Shown here in pieces: positions 44,301 to 53,800 of a stretch of DNA of 64,000 nucleotides. The stretch comes from Acidobacteriota bacterium. Lineage in GTDB: Bacteria; Acidobacteriota; Terriglobia; Terriglobales; Acidobacteriaceae. The notes beneath the pieces were generated by a model. The model was not told the origin of the DNA, ran no database searches, and saw nothing but the letters and a program-made list of their open reading frames with translations. A program made the translations under genes and the position numbers. The DNA is taken from positions 310,001 through 374,000 of the forward strand of contig JACPYL010000027.1 of NCBI GenBank assembly GCA_016196065.1. The letters are read 5' to 3'. How positions within the stretch are numbered: position 1 is the first letter of the stretch; every line of letters starts with the position of its first letter.

Positions 44301-44772
44301 CCGCCGAATTCTTACGGTAAGCGTAAAGGTAGAAACGGCAGGAGCAGTACAACAACACGGCGGCTAATCCGAGTTCCAGACGGAAGTAGACGGGCAGGAC
44401 AGCCTTGTCGTCGAAGACTCCGCGGACCATGTGTGCGCGCAAATTCAGGGTGGCGACCAACACTCCGCCCAACGCCAGGGCAGCGTCATACCACTGCAAA
44501 TGGAAGGTGCCGCGAATCAGGCGGGTCGAGGCGAAGATACAGATCGCCATGATGACGAGCAAGAGCGAACTCAGAAAAAACAGCGTACCCGAAGGTCCGC
44601 GGAAATGGCCGATCGCTTCGAGGGCGTAGTGAGCGGTGTACGCTGCCCAGGCAAATTGCCAGGCCCGAAAATAGCTTTGCCGACTTTGTTCGTACAAATA
44701 CGAGAAGACGAGAAACACCAGCAGGGCGACGACCCCGGGAATCAAGACCAAACCTGTTGCAACATTATTCAT
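41377..44772 (-). CDS. Membrane protein with GAF, GGDEF and HD-GYP domains (cyclic-di-GMP turnover)
   Basis: The 1131-residue protein has about seven N-terminal membrane helices (1-210), then GAF-like domains at about 240-390, 405-560 and 565-720. A GGDEF domain follows at 725-885, with intact YGGDEF (GGDEF at 807-811), and an HD-GYP domain at 950-1125 with HD995-996 and HHEALDGSGYP at 1048-1058. It can therefore in principle make and degrade cyclic-di-GMP. The inhibitory RxxD site five residues before GGDEF reads RQSN (798-801), so product inhibition is likely weakened. The GAF set suggests redox, ligand or light-independent sensing. It stands alone, with the gltX gene divergent 304 bases away. 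Confidence 0.95.
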   Translation of the reverse strand: MNNVATGLVLIPGVVALLVFLVFSYLYEQSRQSYFRAWQFAWAAYTAHYALEAIGHFRGPSGTLFFLSSLLLVIMAICIFASTRLIRGTFHLQWYDAALALGGVLVATLNLRAHMVRGVFDDKAVLPVYFRLELGLAAVLLYCSCRFYLYAYRKNSAAFWMLAISLAFWAALMGVGQVRYPFMDVFGQTADFLGPIPQMLLAIAMVMVLAENQRNAVQENALAFSTLGVDPRRLLSAHDLIPSMQGFLDRLAAPLPSHRAAVLISEPWRATLPSVQNGYSADFLEKLQKSGAGNYLAELAYRRGGVVTFHRLAEMEEPLPALPGGRFEAFKQTLLSEGIRDLMAVSLQTREHNFGVILFPHSERRMFGSSNLRLLIGLTLQIALTLENYVVMHDAQRRTKEYELLNEIGQAISSHLNQDEVLRTVHVELGQIFDTSTFYIAFQEDDEIRFELESEAGQVLPKRSRAATNGLSEHIIRTGQPLLIQANLEEYRAKIGADFVPPRPAKSFCAVPILLGGKPAGVMGALSTTREYVFQARDLEVMKTAAGQLGVAIENARLFTEEQRRAKHLAFLNTISKTAISSQDAEQMMGDIVREIQKNFHYDHIGIGIMDYATKDIEIKAEAGTTSQALGRRIAVGTGILGRVARTGVSALVQNAGTGHLSGVLPESRAVLCLPITYGETLLGVLNIESRNENVFAPQDVLILNTLADLLATALHNSFVFQKLQQQSITDGLTGIKTRRFFWEALSSEWKRASRSGRAFSVVLIDLDKFKEVNDSLGHLEGDLVLARVGRLLEQKCRQSNVVARYGGDEFIILMPETSIDQAQVLAERLRLWLATDPMLEEHQITGSFGVASFPVHGFSPEDIIRVADAGMYISKHAGGNQVRSAELLGDAEGSGIQRQLVSGYIEGFLQRENSGPEDLEELVATLRKLCGGREDLDRAALREGIETLNRASEMRELHAAGHGEQCGHYAGIIARGLNLLPQEVQNVIFAARVHDVGKLFISEHILNKPGPLTDAEYDVIKTHSRLGAQVLRALPDGKEIEQAVQSHHEALDGSGYPAGLSGENIPLWARIIAVSDAYVNMTSDRSFAPAKSHDQAMAELEKSSGTRFDGMIVRLFARQLKLEISSTFGA

Positions 44773-45076
44773 GGCACTGTTTCAACTCTGCGGGCGTCGT
44801 AACCGAACATCGTGGCACACCTCACCCAGACAAAACAATAGACAGAATGCTGGAGGCGCTTCGTGTCCCCTTCCTGCGTCCTTTCCCCTACATAATTAAG
44901 ACGCGATTTGCGGCGGTTTGGACGCTCTTTTGGGTGTGGATGGTAACTGACTACGTGGTTACCAAAGTAATCATCGAACCCGCTTTTCCAAGCCTTGCCA
45001 CTCCTGGCTGCGAGATCAGCTAGTAGGCGACTCGCTGTTTCCGGGCGCAAACGCTACCTTGCTATACTCGCGAGTT
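44773..45076. other. Intergenic region between the cyclic-di-GMP gene and gltX
   Basis: TGGTAAC (44941-44947) and GTTACCA (44958-44964) form a perfect 7-bp inverted repeat with a 10-base spacer, which could be an operator. A frame of 58 codons from 44847 encodes one hydrophobic segment but has no ribosome binding site. Nothing else is supportable. Confidence 0.35.
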
Positions 45077-46528
45077 ATGCTACGTGTCCGATTCGCGCCC
45101 TCGCCGACGGGTTTCCTCCATGTGGGGAGCGCTCGCACCTTTATTTTTAACTGGTTGTACGCCCGCCGGAATGGCGGAACCATGGTTTTGCGGCTCGACG
45201 ACACCGATGTCGAACGCAATACCGACGCGTCGGTCAATTCGATTTTTGAAGGACTACGTTGGCTTGGCTTGGGCTGGGACGAAGAATACAAGCAATCCGA
45301 ACGGCTGACGCTGCACCGCAACATCGCCGAAGCCATTTTTCAAAAGGGACTGGCATACCGAGACTTCACTCCCGCACACACCGGCGACAGCGAGAGGTCG
45401 GGCGCCTCGCAAACCTGGCTATTCAATCCCGGAATGCGTGAACTCTCCCGGGAAGAAAGCGACCGTCGGGCTGCGGCCGGGGAAACCTTTGCGTTGCGTT
45501 TTCGGGTGCCGCGCGGGAAAGGTGAGTCAGTTAGTTTCGCCGACGCGGTCTACGGCGAACAAGTGAAAGCCGCCGACGATATCGAAGATTTCGCCTTACT
45601 CCGCTCGGATGGAATGCCGACGTATCACCTCGCCTCGTGCGCGGACGATGTAGACCTGCGCATCAGCCATGTCATTCGTGGCCAGGATCATCTGTCGAAT
45701 ACTTACAAGCATGTGCTGATTTTCGAGGGCGCGGGCGGGAAGGCGCCGCAGTTCGCGCATCTGCCGCTGCTAGTTGCGCCCGATGGTTCGAAACTTTCCA
45801 AGCGGCGGCACGGCCCAGTCGTCAGCGTGACCACCTATCGCGATGCCGGGTTCATGCCGGAAGCATTCATTAACTTCCTGTGCCTGCTGGGATGGTCTCC
45901 GAAGGATGACCGCGAAAAATTGTCCCGCCAGGAGTTGATTGACGTGTTCTCGCTTGAAGGCATCAACCGCGCGAACGCAGTCGTGAACTTCAAAGAACCG
46001 GCGGCCACGCCGGAAGAGACCTTCGATCCCAAAGCCGTCTGGCTAAATGCCGAACATATCCGCGGGCTATCGGTAGAAGAACTAAGCGCACGGCTGTTGC
46101 CGATTGTGCGCGAAGCAGGATTCGATGTGACGCCGGAGAGAATGTCCCGTATCACGCCCTTGATTCGCGAGCGCATCAAGCTGCTGCGCGATGTGCTGAC
46201 GGCCGCTGACTTCTTCTTCGTCGACCAGCTCCCTCCCTACGATCCTGCGGAGCTCGTCCCTCAAAAAGGCGATGCCGCGATGGCGATGAAAGTCCTGACG
46301 CGCGCGCCGGAGGTCCTGGCGCATACCGAGTTCAAGCACGATCCGCTGGATCAGGCACTGCGCGCTGCGGCTCAGGAGATGGGGCTCAAGGCGGGACAGA
46401 TGTTTCAGCCGCTCCGCGTTGCGGTCTGTGGGCGGAAGAATGCTCCCCCACTGTTTGAAACTCTAGAAGTGCTGGGCCGGGACGTGACTTTGGCGAGGAT
46501 CCAGCAGGCCGTTCAGAAGCTCAAGTAG
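45077..46528 (+). CDS. gltX: Glutamyl-tRNA synthetase
   Basis: This class I aminoacyl-tRNA synthetase has the HIGH motif as HVGSA in [19 protein letters not shown] at the start, and the KMSKS motif as SKLSKRRHG near residue 240. The Rossmann domain, [19 protein letters not shown] and the alpha-helical anticodon-binding C-terminus are all in place. Length (483) is standard. I chose the ATG at 45077 because the family begins right there; an earlier in-frame start adds only six residues. It charges tRNA-Glu. GlnS lies at 48652, so the organism has direct tRNA-Gln charging and GltX is presumably discriminating. Confidence 0.97.
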   Translation: MLRVRFAPSPTGFLHVGSARTFIFNWLYARRNGGTMVLRLDDTDVERNTDASVNSIFEGLRWLGLGWDEEYKQSERLTLHRNIAEAIFQKGLAYRDFTPAHTGDSERSGASQTWLFNPGMRELSREESDRRAAAGETFALRFRVPRGKGESVSFADAVYGEQVKAADDIEDFALLRSDGMPTYHLASCADDVDLRISHVIRGQDHLSNTYKHVLIFEGAGGKAPQFAHLPLLVAPDGSKLSKRRHGPVVSVTTYRDAGFMPEAFINFLCLLGWSPKDDREKLSRQELIDVFSLEGINRANAVVNFKEPAATPEETFDPKAVWLNAEHIRGLSVEELSARLLPIVREAGFDVTPERMSRITPLIRERIKLLRDVLTAADFFFVDQLPPYDPAELVPQKGDAAMAMKVLTRAPEVLAHTEFKHDPLDQALRAAAQEMGLKAGQMFQPLRVAVCGRKNAPPLFETLEVLGRDVTLARIQQAVQKLK

Positions 46529-46633
46529 CCCAAGGTTTTAACAGTGATGGAACCAAAACTGCGCAACAAGCGTATCTTGTCTTGTATCCGGGCGATTGTC
46601 CGCCCATAGGGATTTTCTTCAGGAGATAAATCC

Positions 46634-47125
46634 ATGCGACATCGTATCAGCCTGGTTCTGGCCCTAGTGGCCTTTGCTTTTCCTTTGTCGACGTTCGCGC
46701 AGAAAGTGGTTTCCGCGCCGAAAGAGGATCAGAACTCTCTGATCATCACGTTCAAGGACGGTCATCAGAAAAGTTATTTGATGGCGGACATTGCTCGCAT
46801 TGAACTGAATACCGCCTCGTCGATCGTCGCCGGCAAGGGACAAAACCGTTTCCTGGGAAAATGGAAAGTCGGCGACGGCCAAGGCAGCACTTTTTACATT
46901 ACGTTGGAGGCAGACGGCGTTGCCCGCAAGTCTATCGGAGCCAACCATGGCACCTGGACGACGGTCGAAAACGAGGCTCGCATTACCTGGGATGACGGCT
47001 GGCACGACGCGATCCGCAAGAATGGAACCCGCTATGAAAAGGCTGCCTTCGCTGCGGGCAAAAGCTTCACCGACCAACCAGATAACGTCACCAAAGCTGA
47101 GAACACGGAAGCGAAGCCTCTCTAG
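46634..47125 (+). CDS. Small exported protein of unknown function
   Basis: The 163-residue protein has a signal peptide (MRHRISLVLALVAFAFPLSTFA-Q). The mature part begins with a segment like KDGHQKSYLMADIARIE, seen in exported proteins that have a charged beta strand, then NRFLGKWKVGDGQGSTFYITLEADGVARKS and GTWTTVENEARITWDDGW. A GxWxx block of this kind suggests a small beta-sandwich or lipocalin-like domain. Function unknown. AGGAG lies eight bases before the ATG. It is 105 bases downstream of gltX. Confidence 0.72.
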   Translation: MRHRISLVLALVAFAFPLSTFAQKVVSAPKEDQNSLIITFKDGHQKSYLMADIARIELNTASSIVAGKGQNRFLGKWKVGDGQGSTFYITLEADGVARKSIGANHGTWTTVENEARITWDDGWHDAIRKNGTRYEKAAFAAGKSFTDQPDNVTKAENTEAKPL

Positions 47126-47152
47126 ATAAGGTGAAGCAGATCGCTGGCGGGA

Positions 47153-48595
47153 TTAGTGTCCCGTCAGCTCTGCCGCTTTCTTTCGTGCGTCGGCAGCTTC
47201 TTGTTTCAATCCTTTGCCATCGTAAGCATCTGCAAGGGCAATTTCGGTGTCGTAGTCATCGCCAGCTTTTTCGCGTTCCGTCTTGAATGAGGCGATCGCG
47301 TCGTCCCACTGGCCCAGTTTGGCGTGCGCTTGGCCTTGGCGGTAGTAGACGCCCTGCAGATCGGGGTCAAGTCGCGCAGCGGTTTGATATTCCCGGATCG
47401 CGTCCTGATACTTCTCCTCAGTCATGGCCACGGAGGCAAGTCCGTAGTGGGCGTCGGCACTTTGCGAATTCAAGGTCAGCAGGCGTTGGAAGACATCTCG
47501 CGCCTGTGGCAGGTTCTTGCCTTCCAGATAGACGAAACCCAGGTAGTAGTAATAGCCTTCGTTCTTCGGATTGAGTTCGATCGCGCGTTTGAATTCCGTT
47601 GCCGCGTTGCCGAAATCTTTTTTTAGCCAGTAGGCGCGTCCCAGAGCATCATGCCCGGCGGGATAGTCCGGTCGCTGCCGCAAGACCGCCTTGAATTCCA
47701 TGATCGCTTCATCGGTTTTTCCCTCGCGCAAGGCTCCTGCGCCGCGCTGCATGTGCCGCATATAGTCCCGCGAATGCAGCCACCAGGCGGTGCCGCCGCC
47801 GATTAAGGCAATCCCGAGCACGATCACTCCAAGGCGTCGCGCGACGTTGTCTTGATCCGGTGCTGCCTTGGCGATCAGCGCACCGAGGATGAGGCCGGTA
47901 ACAAGGCCTCCGACGTGCGCGGCGTTGTCGACCCGGCTCATCATGGCTCCGGACACCAGGCTGTATCCGAGAAATACAACCATTCTGGATAACGTTCCGA
48001 TAATGGCCGCTCGAGGCATGGAAAATTCGCCGAGATAGAAAGAAGCGACAAGCGCTCCGGCTATGCCGAAGATTGCACCCGAAGCGCCGACGCTCAACAC
48101 CTTCGGATTCCAGATCACGCTGCCGAGGCTTCCGCCGATGGCTGTTAGAAGATAGATGACTGCAAATGTCCAATGGCCGTACAGTGATTCGGCAAGATCT
48201 CCAAGAACCCACAGGCCCAACATGTTGGAAGCGATATGCAACAAGCCTCCATGGAGGAAAGCGCAGGTCAGAAGCCTCCACCACTCACCCCCAAGCGTGA
48301 GTGGTCCGAAATTCGCGCCCCAATGCACAAGATCCTGACCGGCGGGATTGTCGAGGATTGAGACTCCGGCGAACAACATCCCAAGGAAAACCGCCACGTT
48401 GATTCCGAAGAATGCTTTTGTGACGATTGCTGACGTGTCTTGCCGGCGGAGCCAGGGCGGCGCTTCCACGCGCTGGACGGCATCTTCCGGCTCCAGGCCT
48501 TGTTGTGCCGCCTCGTGCTGCACGCACCAGGAACAGATCTTTTTCCCAAAGGAGAAAGCCGGGAGGTTCCGACCACATCGCACGCAATTCGCCAT
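47153..48595 (-). CDS. Rhomboid-family intramembrane protease fused to a TPR domain
   Basis: The 480-residue protein starts with a CxxC zinc-ribbon-like segment (MANCVRCGRNLPAFSFGKKICSWCVQHE). A rhomboid core of six helices follows at about 60-245: WWRLLTCAFLHGGLLHIASNMLGLW, GASGAIFG with the catalytic Ser, and NAAHVGGLVTG with the catalytic His. Residues 290-480 are tandem TPRs (DEAIMEFKAVLRQRPDYPAGHDALGRAYWLKKDF and repeats). The TPR part probably brings substrates or partners to the protease. It is divergent from glnS with 56 bases between. Confidence 0.95.
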   Translation of the reverse strand: MANCVRCGRNLPAFSFGKKICSWCVQHEAAQQGLEPEDAVQRVEAPPWLRRQDTSAIVTKAFFGINVAVFLGMLFAGVSILDNPAGQDLVHWGANFGPLTLGGEWWRLLTCAFLHGGLLHIASNMLGLWVLGDLAESLYGHWTFAVIYLLTAIGGSLGSVIWNPKVLSVGASGAIFGIAGALVASFYLGEFSMPRAAIIGTLSRMVVFLGYSLVSGAMMSRVDNAAHVGGLVTGLILGALIAKAAPDQDNVARRLGVIVLGIALIGGGTAWWLHSRDYMRHMQRGAGALREGKTDEAIMEFKAVLRQRPDYPAGHDALGRAYWLKKDFGNAATEFKRAIELNPKNEGYYYYLGFVYLEGKNLPQARDVFQRLLTLNSQSADAHYGLASVAMTEEKYQDAIREYQTAARLDPDLQGVYYRQGQAHAKLGQWDDAIASFKTEREKAGDDYDTEIALADAYDGKGLKQEAADARKKAAELTGH

Positions 48596-48651
48596 ACAGT
48601 TAGGAGTTCACCAGGCTTTCGTGGAACCTTTCACTATAAAATGTAACAAAC

Positions 48652-50376
48652 ATGAACCCAGCAAAACCTGAGGTCGAAGTGAACCCTACCCCTGAGCCAT
48701 CGCCGGCGCCATCGAATTTCGTCCGCGACATTTTCCTGGAAGACATTCGAACCAGGAAATACGGCGACGCCGTCATCCAGACGCGTTTTCCTCCCGAGCC
48801 GAACGGCTACCTGCATATCGGGCACGCGAAAGCGATCTGCCTCGACTTCGGGCTCGCCGACGAGTTTGGCGGTAAGACCAACCTGCGCTTCGACGATACC
48901 AATCCTGAAAAGGAAGAGCAGGAGTACGTCGATTCGATCATGAAGGACGTCCGCTGGCTCGGCTTCGAATGGGATGGCCTGTATTACGCTTCAGATTATT
49001 TCGACCAACTTTACGCGTGGGCGGTCAAACTCATACAAGATGGGAAAGCATATGTCGACGATCTGACGGCTGATCAGATTCGTCAACATCGCGGCACCCT
49101 TACCGAGCCCGGCAAAGACAGTCCATTCCGGAATCGCTCCGCCGAAGAAAATCTTGCTCTGTTCGAGCGCATGAAGAGCGGTGAGTTTCCCGATGGCTCA
49201 CGTGTGCTCAGAGCCAAGATCGATATGGCGTCGCCGAACCTGAACATGCGCGATCCGGTCATGTATCGCATCCTGCATGCTGAACATCACCGGACAGGCG
49301 ACAAGTGGTGTATCTATCCGATGTACGACTACGCGCATGGCCAGTCGGATTCGACCGAGAAGGTCACGCACTCCATGTGCACGCTGGAGTTCGAAGATCA
49401 TCGTCCGCTTTACAACTGGTTCATCCAGCAACTGGGAATTTTTCCATCGCAGCAGATTGAATTCGACCGCCTGAGCCTCACCTACACGCTCTTGAGCAAG
49501 CGCAAACTGCTGAAACTCGTGCAGGAAAAGCTCGTCAACGGATGGGACGATCCGCGCATGCCGACGCTCTCGGGTATCAGACGGCGGGGCTTCACTCCCG
49601 AGGCGATTCGCAATTTCGTGGGCGCGACCGGCGTCTCGAAAACGAACGGCACGCTGGAACTCGCGATGCTCGAGCACTTCGTCCGCGAGGACTTGAACAA
49701 GCGCGCGCCTCGGGTGATGGCCGTGTTGCGTCCGCTAAAAATTGTCATCGACAACTATCCGGAAGGGCAGTCCGAGGAAGTCGATGCGGTGAACAATCCG
49801 GAAGACGAGAGCGCGGGCAAACGCAAAGTGCCGTTCTCCAAGGTGCTCTACATCGAGCAGGACGACTTCCGCGAAGATCCTCCCAAGCAGTACTACCGGC
49901 TTTCGCCCGGCCGCGAAGTGCGCCTGCGCTACGGATACTTCATCACCGCAACTAGCGTGGTGAAGAATGAAAAGGGTGAAGTGGTCGAGGTGCATTGCAC
50001 GTACGATCCGGCAACGCGCGGCGGCAACGCTCCCGATGGACGCAAGGTGAAGTCTACGATTCACTGGGTATCGGCTGCACACGCGCTCGATTCCGAAGTG
50101 CGCGTCTATGACAAATTGTTCACCAAGGAAGATCCGAATCAGGTGGAAGAAGGCCAGGAGTTTACTGCCAATCTGAACCCGCAGTCGCTGGAAGTGATTG
50201 CCGATGCGAAAGTGGAACCCTCACTGGCTGGTGCGCCCGCAGAGAGCCGGTATCAATTCGAGCGGCTGGGATATTTCTGTGTGGATCCGGATTCGAAACC
50301 CGGCCGCCTGGTGTTCAACCGCACCATGGCGCTCAAAGATACCTGGGCGAAAATTGAAAAGCGGGCGGGATCGTAA
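48652..50376 (+). CDS. glnS: Glutaminyl-tRNA synthetase
   Basis: The 574-residue length is normal for bacterial GlnS. The HIGH motif is HIGH ([21 protein letters not shown]) and the KMSKS motif is present as LLSKRKL. The family-specific blocks [30 protein letters not shown], and the C-terminal two-barrel anticodon domain ([13 protein letters not shown]...) can all be seen. It charges tRNA-Gln directly. A paired palindromic repeat follows the stop codon at 50384. Confidence 0.97.
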   Translation: MNPAKPEVEVNPTPEPSPAPSNFVRDIFLEDIRTRKYGDAVIQTRFPPEPNGYLHIGHAKAICLDFGLADEFGGKTNLRFDDTNPEKEEQEYVDSIMKDVRWLGFEWDGLYYASDYFDQLYAWAVKLIQDGKAYVDDLTADQIRQHRGTLTEPGKDSPFRNRSAEENLALFERMKSGEFPDGSRVLRAKIDMASPNLNMRDPVMYRILHAEHHRTGDKWCIYPMYDYAHGQSDSTEKVTHSMCTLEFEDHRPLYNWFIQQLGIFPSQQIEFDRLSLTYTLLSKRKLLKLVQEKLVNGWDDPRMPTLSGIRRRGFTPEAIRNFVGATGVSKTNGTLELAMLEHFVREDLNKRAPRVMAVLRPLKIVIDNYPEGQSEEVDAVNNPEDESAGKRKVPFSKVLYIEQDDFREDPPKQYYRLSPGREVRLRYGYFITATSVVKNEKGEVVEVHCTYDPATRGGNAPDGRKVKSTIHWVSAAHALDSEVRVYDKLFTKEDPNQVEEGQEFTANLNPQSLEVIADAKVEPSLAGAPAESRYQFERLGYFCVDPDSKPGRLVFNRTMALKDTWAKIEKRAGS

Positions 50377-50383
50377 GTCTCAG

Positions 50384-50464
50384 CGTAGAGACGGGGCTTG
50401 CCCCGTCTCCCTCGCGGACGGATATTCTGCTGCGGCCGGAGACGCGGCAAGCCGCGTCTCTACG
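50384..50464. repeat. Palindromic interspersed repeat, paired arms (copy 3 of 3)
   Basis: The first arm cgtagagacggggcttgccc plus cgtctc is followed by an inverted second arm gagacgcggcaagccgcgtc plus tctacg (50439-50464). Same plan as the element at 40677, again at the meeting of convergent genes (glnS and the small cytochrome). Confidence 0.85.
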
Positions 50465-50496
50465 TTGATTTTCTTGCTGACGCGCGACCGCTACTC

Positions 50497-50817
50497 TTAC
50501 TTCTTCAGTGTGCGGATAAACTTCACGACATCGGCAATCTGCTCTTTGCTGAGCTTGGTGCCGTAAGCTGGCATCTTGTTCTTGCCCGCGGTGATGATTG
50601 TGGTGATTTCGTCGTCGGACTGTTTCTGCACGTCGGCGGAACTCATGTCGCGCAGTTTGAGGTTCTTGCCCATGGTGGTATCGCCAGCGCCGCTGGCGCC
50701 ATGGCAGGCCGCGCACTTTGCTTTGAAGGTGTCACCGCCGCCGTCCGCGAACATGTAGGTGGAGAACGCCATCGCCAGTGCGAACATCATGCAAGATGCC
50801 TTAAGAATAGGTTTCAT
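50497..50817 (-). CDS. Small exported class I c-type cytochrome
   Basis: The 106-residue protein has a signal peptide (MKPILKASCMMFALAMAFSTYMFA), one heme site CAACH (KAKCAACHGASGAGD) and the usual distal Met in MPAYGTKLSKEQIADVVKFIRTL. It is a single-heme periplasmic electron carrier, similar to those that feed terminal oxidases. I chose the ATG at 50817 with AGGAGAGG upstream; an earlier in-frame ATG (50868) overlaps the TonB receptor's final codons. It lies 44 bases downstream of the receptor gene. Confidence 0.92.
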   Translation of the reverse strand: MKPILKASCMMFALAMAFSTYMFADGGGDTFKAKCAACHGASGAGDTTMGKNLKLRDMSSADVQKQSDDEITTIITAGKNKMPAYGTKLSKEQIADVVKFIRTLKK

Positions 50818-50861
50818 CGATTCAATCCTCTCCTGATTTAGATGCTTAATTTGGTCTAACC

Positions 50862-53800
50862 CTACCAATTCAACTTCACTGCAAACTGGAACTGCCGTGG
50901 ATCGTAAGCTGCCGTCGCCTGCCCAGCATTGGTGAACAAAGGACTTACCGCGGATACATTGTAGCGGTTTGCGAGGTTAAACATGTCGGCCATCAGGTCC
51001 ATATTGAACCGCTCGCCGAAATAAATCCGCTTCGCCACCCGCAAATCGTTGAAGGCATTCCACGGAGTGAGGCCGCGATTGCGTCCGAGGTTGCCGTCGA
51101 GCGATGCCAGTGTGCCGTCGAAATTGAAGATGCAAGGTTCTTGCAGTGTTCCCGTCGGCGAGAACTTGGAGTTATAGACCGTGCCGCACGCTGGATTCAC
51201 AGTCGTATTCGGCCGGCCTGTGAGGGAGGACAACTGCAAGTTGTTACCATTGCCGGTGATGATGTTGAACGGCCGTCCTGAACTGAACTCAATCAACGGA
51301 GCAAAAGTCCAGTTGCTGAAGAACTTGCTGGCGAAGCCATCCCCGGACAACTTGCCAGTCTGATACACGCCGCTGAAAACGAACCGGTGCCGCTGGTCGA
51401 ACAGGGAAGTTGAGCGATCGTGGCTGGGGAAGTAGCTATTCTGCGGCGTCGTCGTGGATTGCAAGTCAACCGAGTCGTCGATCGCATGAGACCAGGTGTA
51501 GGAAGCCAGAAATTCGTAGTGGCCGCTAAAGCGCTTGCGCAGATTGGCGCTGAGTCCGTGATAAACGGAGCTTCCATTCGAGAAATTTGCATCCATGTCG
51601 CCGAAGGGAACGCAGCCCGCGCCAGTAGCGGGGTCGCAGTTGGTATTGAATCCCTGGGTGGCAAGGCTTTGTAAAATCTGTTCTCCGTAACCGACGCACG
51701 CAGCCCCGCCCACGCCGCCAAAAGCCAACATGGCGCCCGCTATCGACGGATTCAATCCCGACGGGCGGAAAAAGTTCATCAACGATGAGTCCACTGCGAC
51801 TGGCTGACCGAGTGGAGTGAACGTGCACGGGACGGTGAATGGGCTCGAAGGAGGAGTCAGGTCGTTGTCGATGGCGTACTGCCTGGCGGTGAGAAAGTTC
51901 GTGACCATCAAGTCGCCGCGTACGGTGTTGGCGTTAATGGGACGATTAAGATGGCGTCCACCGTTGAAGTTGTATGCCACGTTCAAAGCGAACCCTTTTC
52001 CCAGGTCGCGCTCGATGCTGAGGTTCGCCTGCTGCGAGTAGGCGTAAACGAAATTCTTGCCTTGTGGGTAGCCGAAAGGCTGGAATCCCAGCGGCAAGAA
52101 AGTGGAAGGATTCAAGTAGTTCTGATTGAGAAATGCTGACTCGGGGAAATTGAGCGATTGGAATTGCTGTTGGTCCGGCAAGTACCCGAGAGACGCCGCA
52201 GTAGCGGGATTGGCGGAAACCGCGCAGGGGCCGCTGGTGGCGTCAATGGGTAGTCCCTGAAAAATCGGAATTGCGTTCAGATTGGCCGGGTTACCGAATC
52301 CCGACTCGTTGCTGCAGAGCCCTGTGCCCCCGAAGGCCAGCTGTCCGCTGGTCGACCCGTCCGAAGCATCGCCGAGGAAATACAGGCCGAGTAATGGGTG
52401 ATCGTAGAAGATTCCATAGGATGCGCGAACGACGGTCTTGCCATCGCCCTTGGGATCCCAAGCGATGCCGATGCGGGGTTGGAAATTGTTCTTGTCGGTC
52501 TCAATCCCCTTCTGCAATCCCAGCGTCTCATAGCCTACTTGCGCTAGGCCCGTGGGTTTCTTGAATGTCGGCGGGAATTCGACGTCATAGCGCACTCCGA
52601 AATTCACCGTGACGTTGTGCCGCATATGCCAGGAGTCCTGCCAGAACAGCCCCAAAGGCATGTTTTTGAAGGAATCGTGCGGACTGCCAAGACCTTGGAC
52701 GAATGTGGCCGGTAAACCTGCCCCGTAAGCCTGAACCGCCGAGAGAGCCGGGAAGTCCGGGAAACCAGAGCCGGGGGGCAAAGGATTCTCAAAGCCCAAA
52801 TTCTCTGAGGCGAAGCTGCCGAAATCATAAACACCGCCGTAATTGACGGTGAAGGTTGCATCGAGCGGCAAGTAGTTGAAGTCACCTCCGAACTTGGTGT
52901 CATGCCGGCCCATTGTCCAGGAGAAATTGTCTGTGAACTGATAGCGCTGCTCCGTTCGCTGAATGTACGAATAGGGCTCGCGACCGAAATAGGCGAAGCC
53001 GGGGATGTTCACAGCTGGAGCCGATCCACTTGGAGTGTCGGTGTTGTAAAAGTAAGAAAGGCCGCGGCGGGCATACTGGAAGCGGAACTCGTTCACCTTG
53101 CTGTTGCCCAGAGCCCAAGTATCTTGCATCGTGCCGGCCACGTCACGGAACGTCTGACGAGACGTGCGTGAATAAGCATTCTGGCCAAACGGCTGGTCTT
53201 GTCCTCCGACTTCGATTCCCGTCACCGTGCTCGGACTGACATTGATGCGAAACATAAGCCGGTTGTTATTGGTGATGTTGTGATCCAGACGGAGGGAGTA
53301 AACACTCGTTCCTTCAAAGACCGGGAAGTTTCCGGTTTGCGATGCCAGAGTCTGATACGTAGAGGGCATTGCCACGCATGGTCCGGGAGGAGCACAGGTA
53401 GTCGGGAATCCTGCCCAGGTGGAGAGTAGTCCCCCAGTCAGTCCCTGGACGAGTGCCGTTGGCCAGACGCCGTTGACGCCTTGTCCGGACGAAGCACCGG
53501 CAAGCACGGCATACTTTCCCACTTCCTGCGCGAAGAGCGGACTCCCCTGCTCAAGTTGAAGAACTGCGGGGTTGGTGAGATAGGCAATCTGGTCGGGAGT
53601 GAGTTGCAAGGTGCCGAAGGGCAGGCCAACCTGCGTGGTGTCGAATCCGGTCAACCCAAAATTGTCTTGCCCGATGCTGGAGAACCCCGTCTCATGCCGG
53701 CGGTTAAATTCAAGCGAGAAGTAGAAATAGGTCTTGTCTTTCTTGATCGGGCCGCCGAAGGCAGCGCCGTATTGTCCGCGGGTATACGCCGGGTCCGAAA

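Noticed and set aside
44847-45023. A 58-codon membrane-peptide frame
   Set aside because: One hydrophobic stretch but no ribosome binding site; mentioned only in the intergenic entry.
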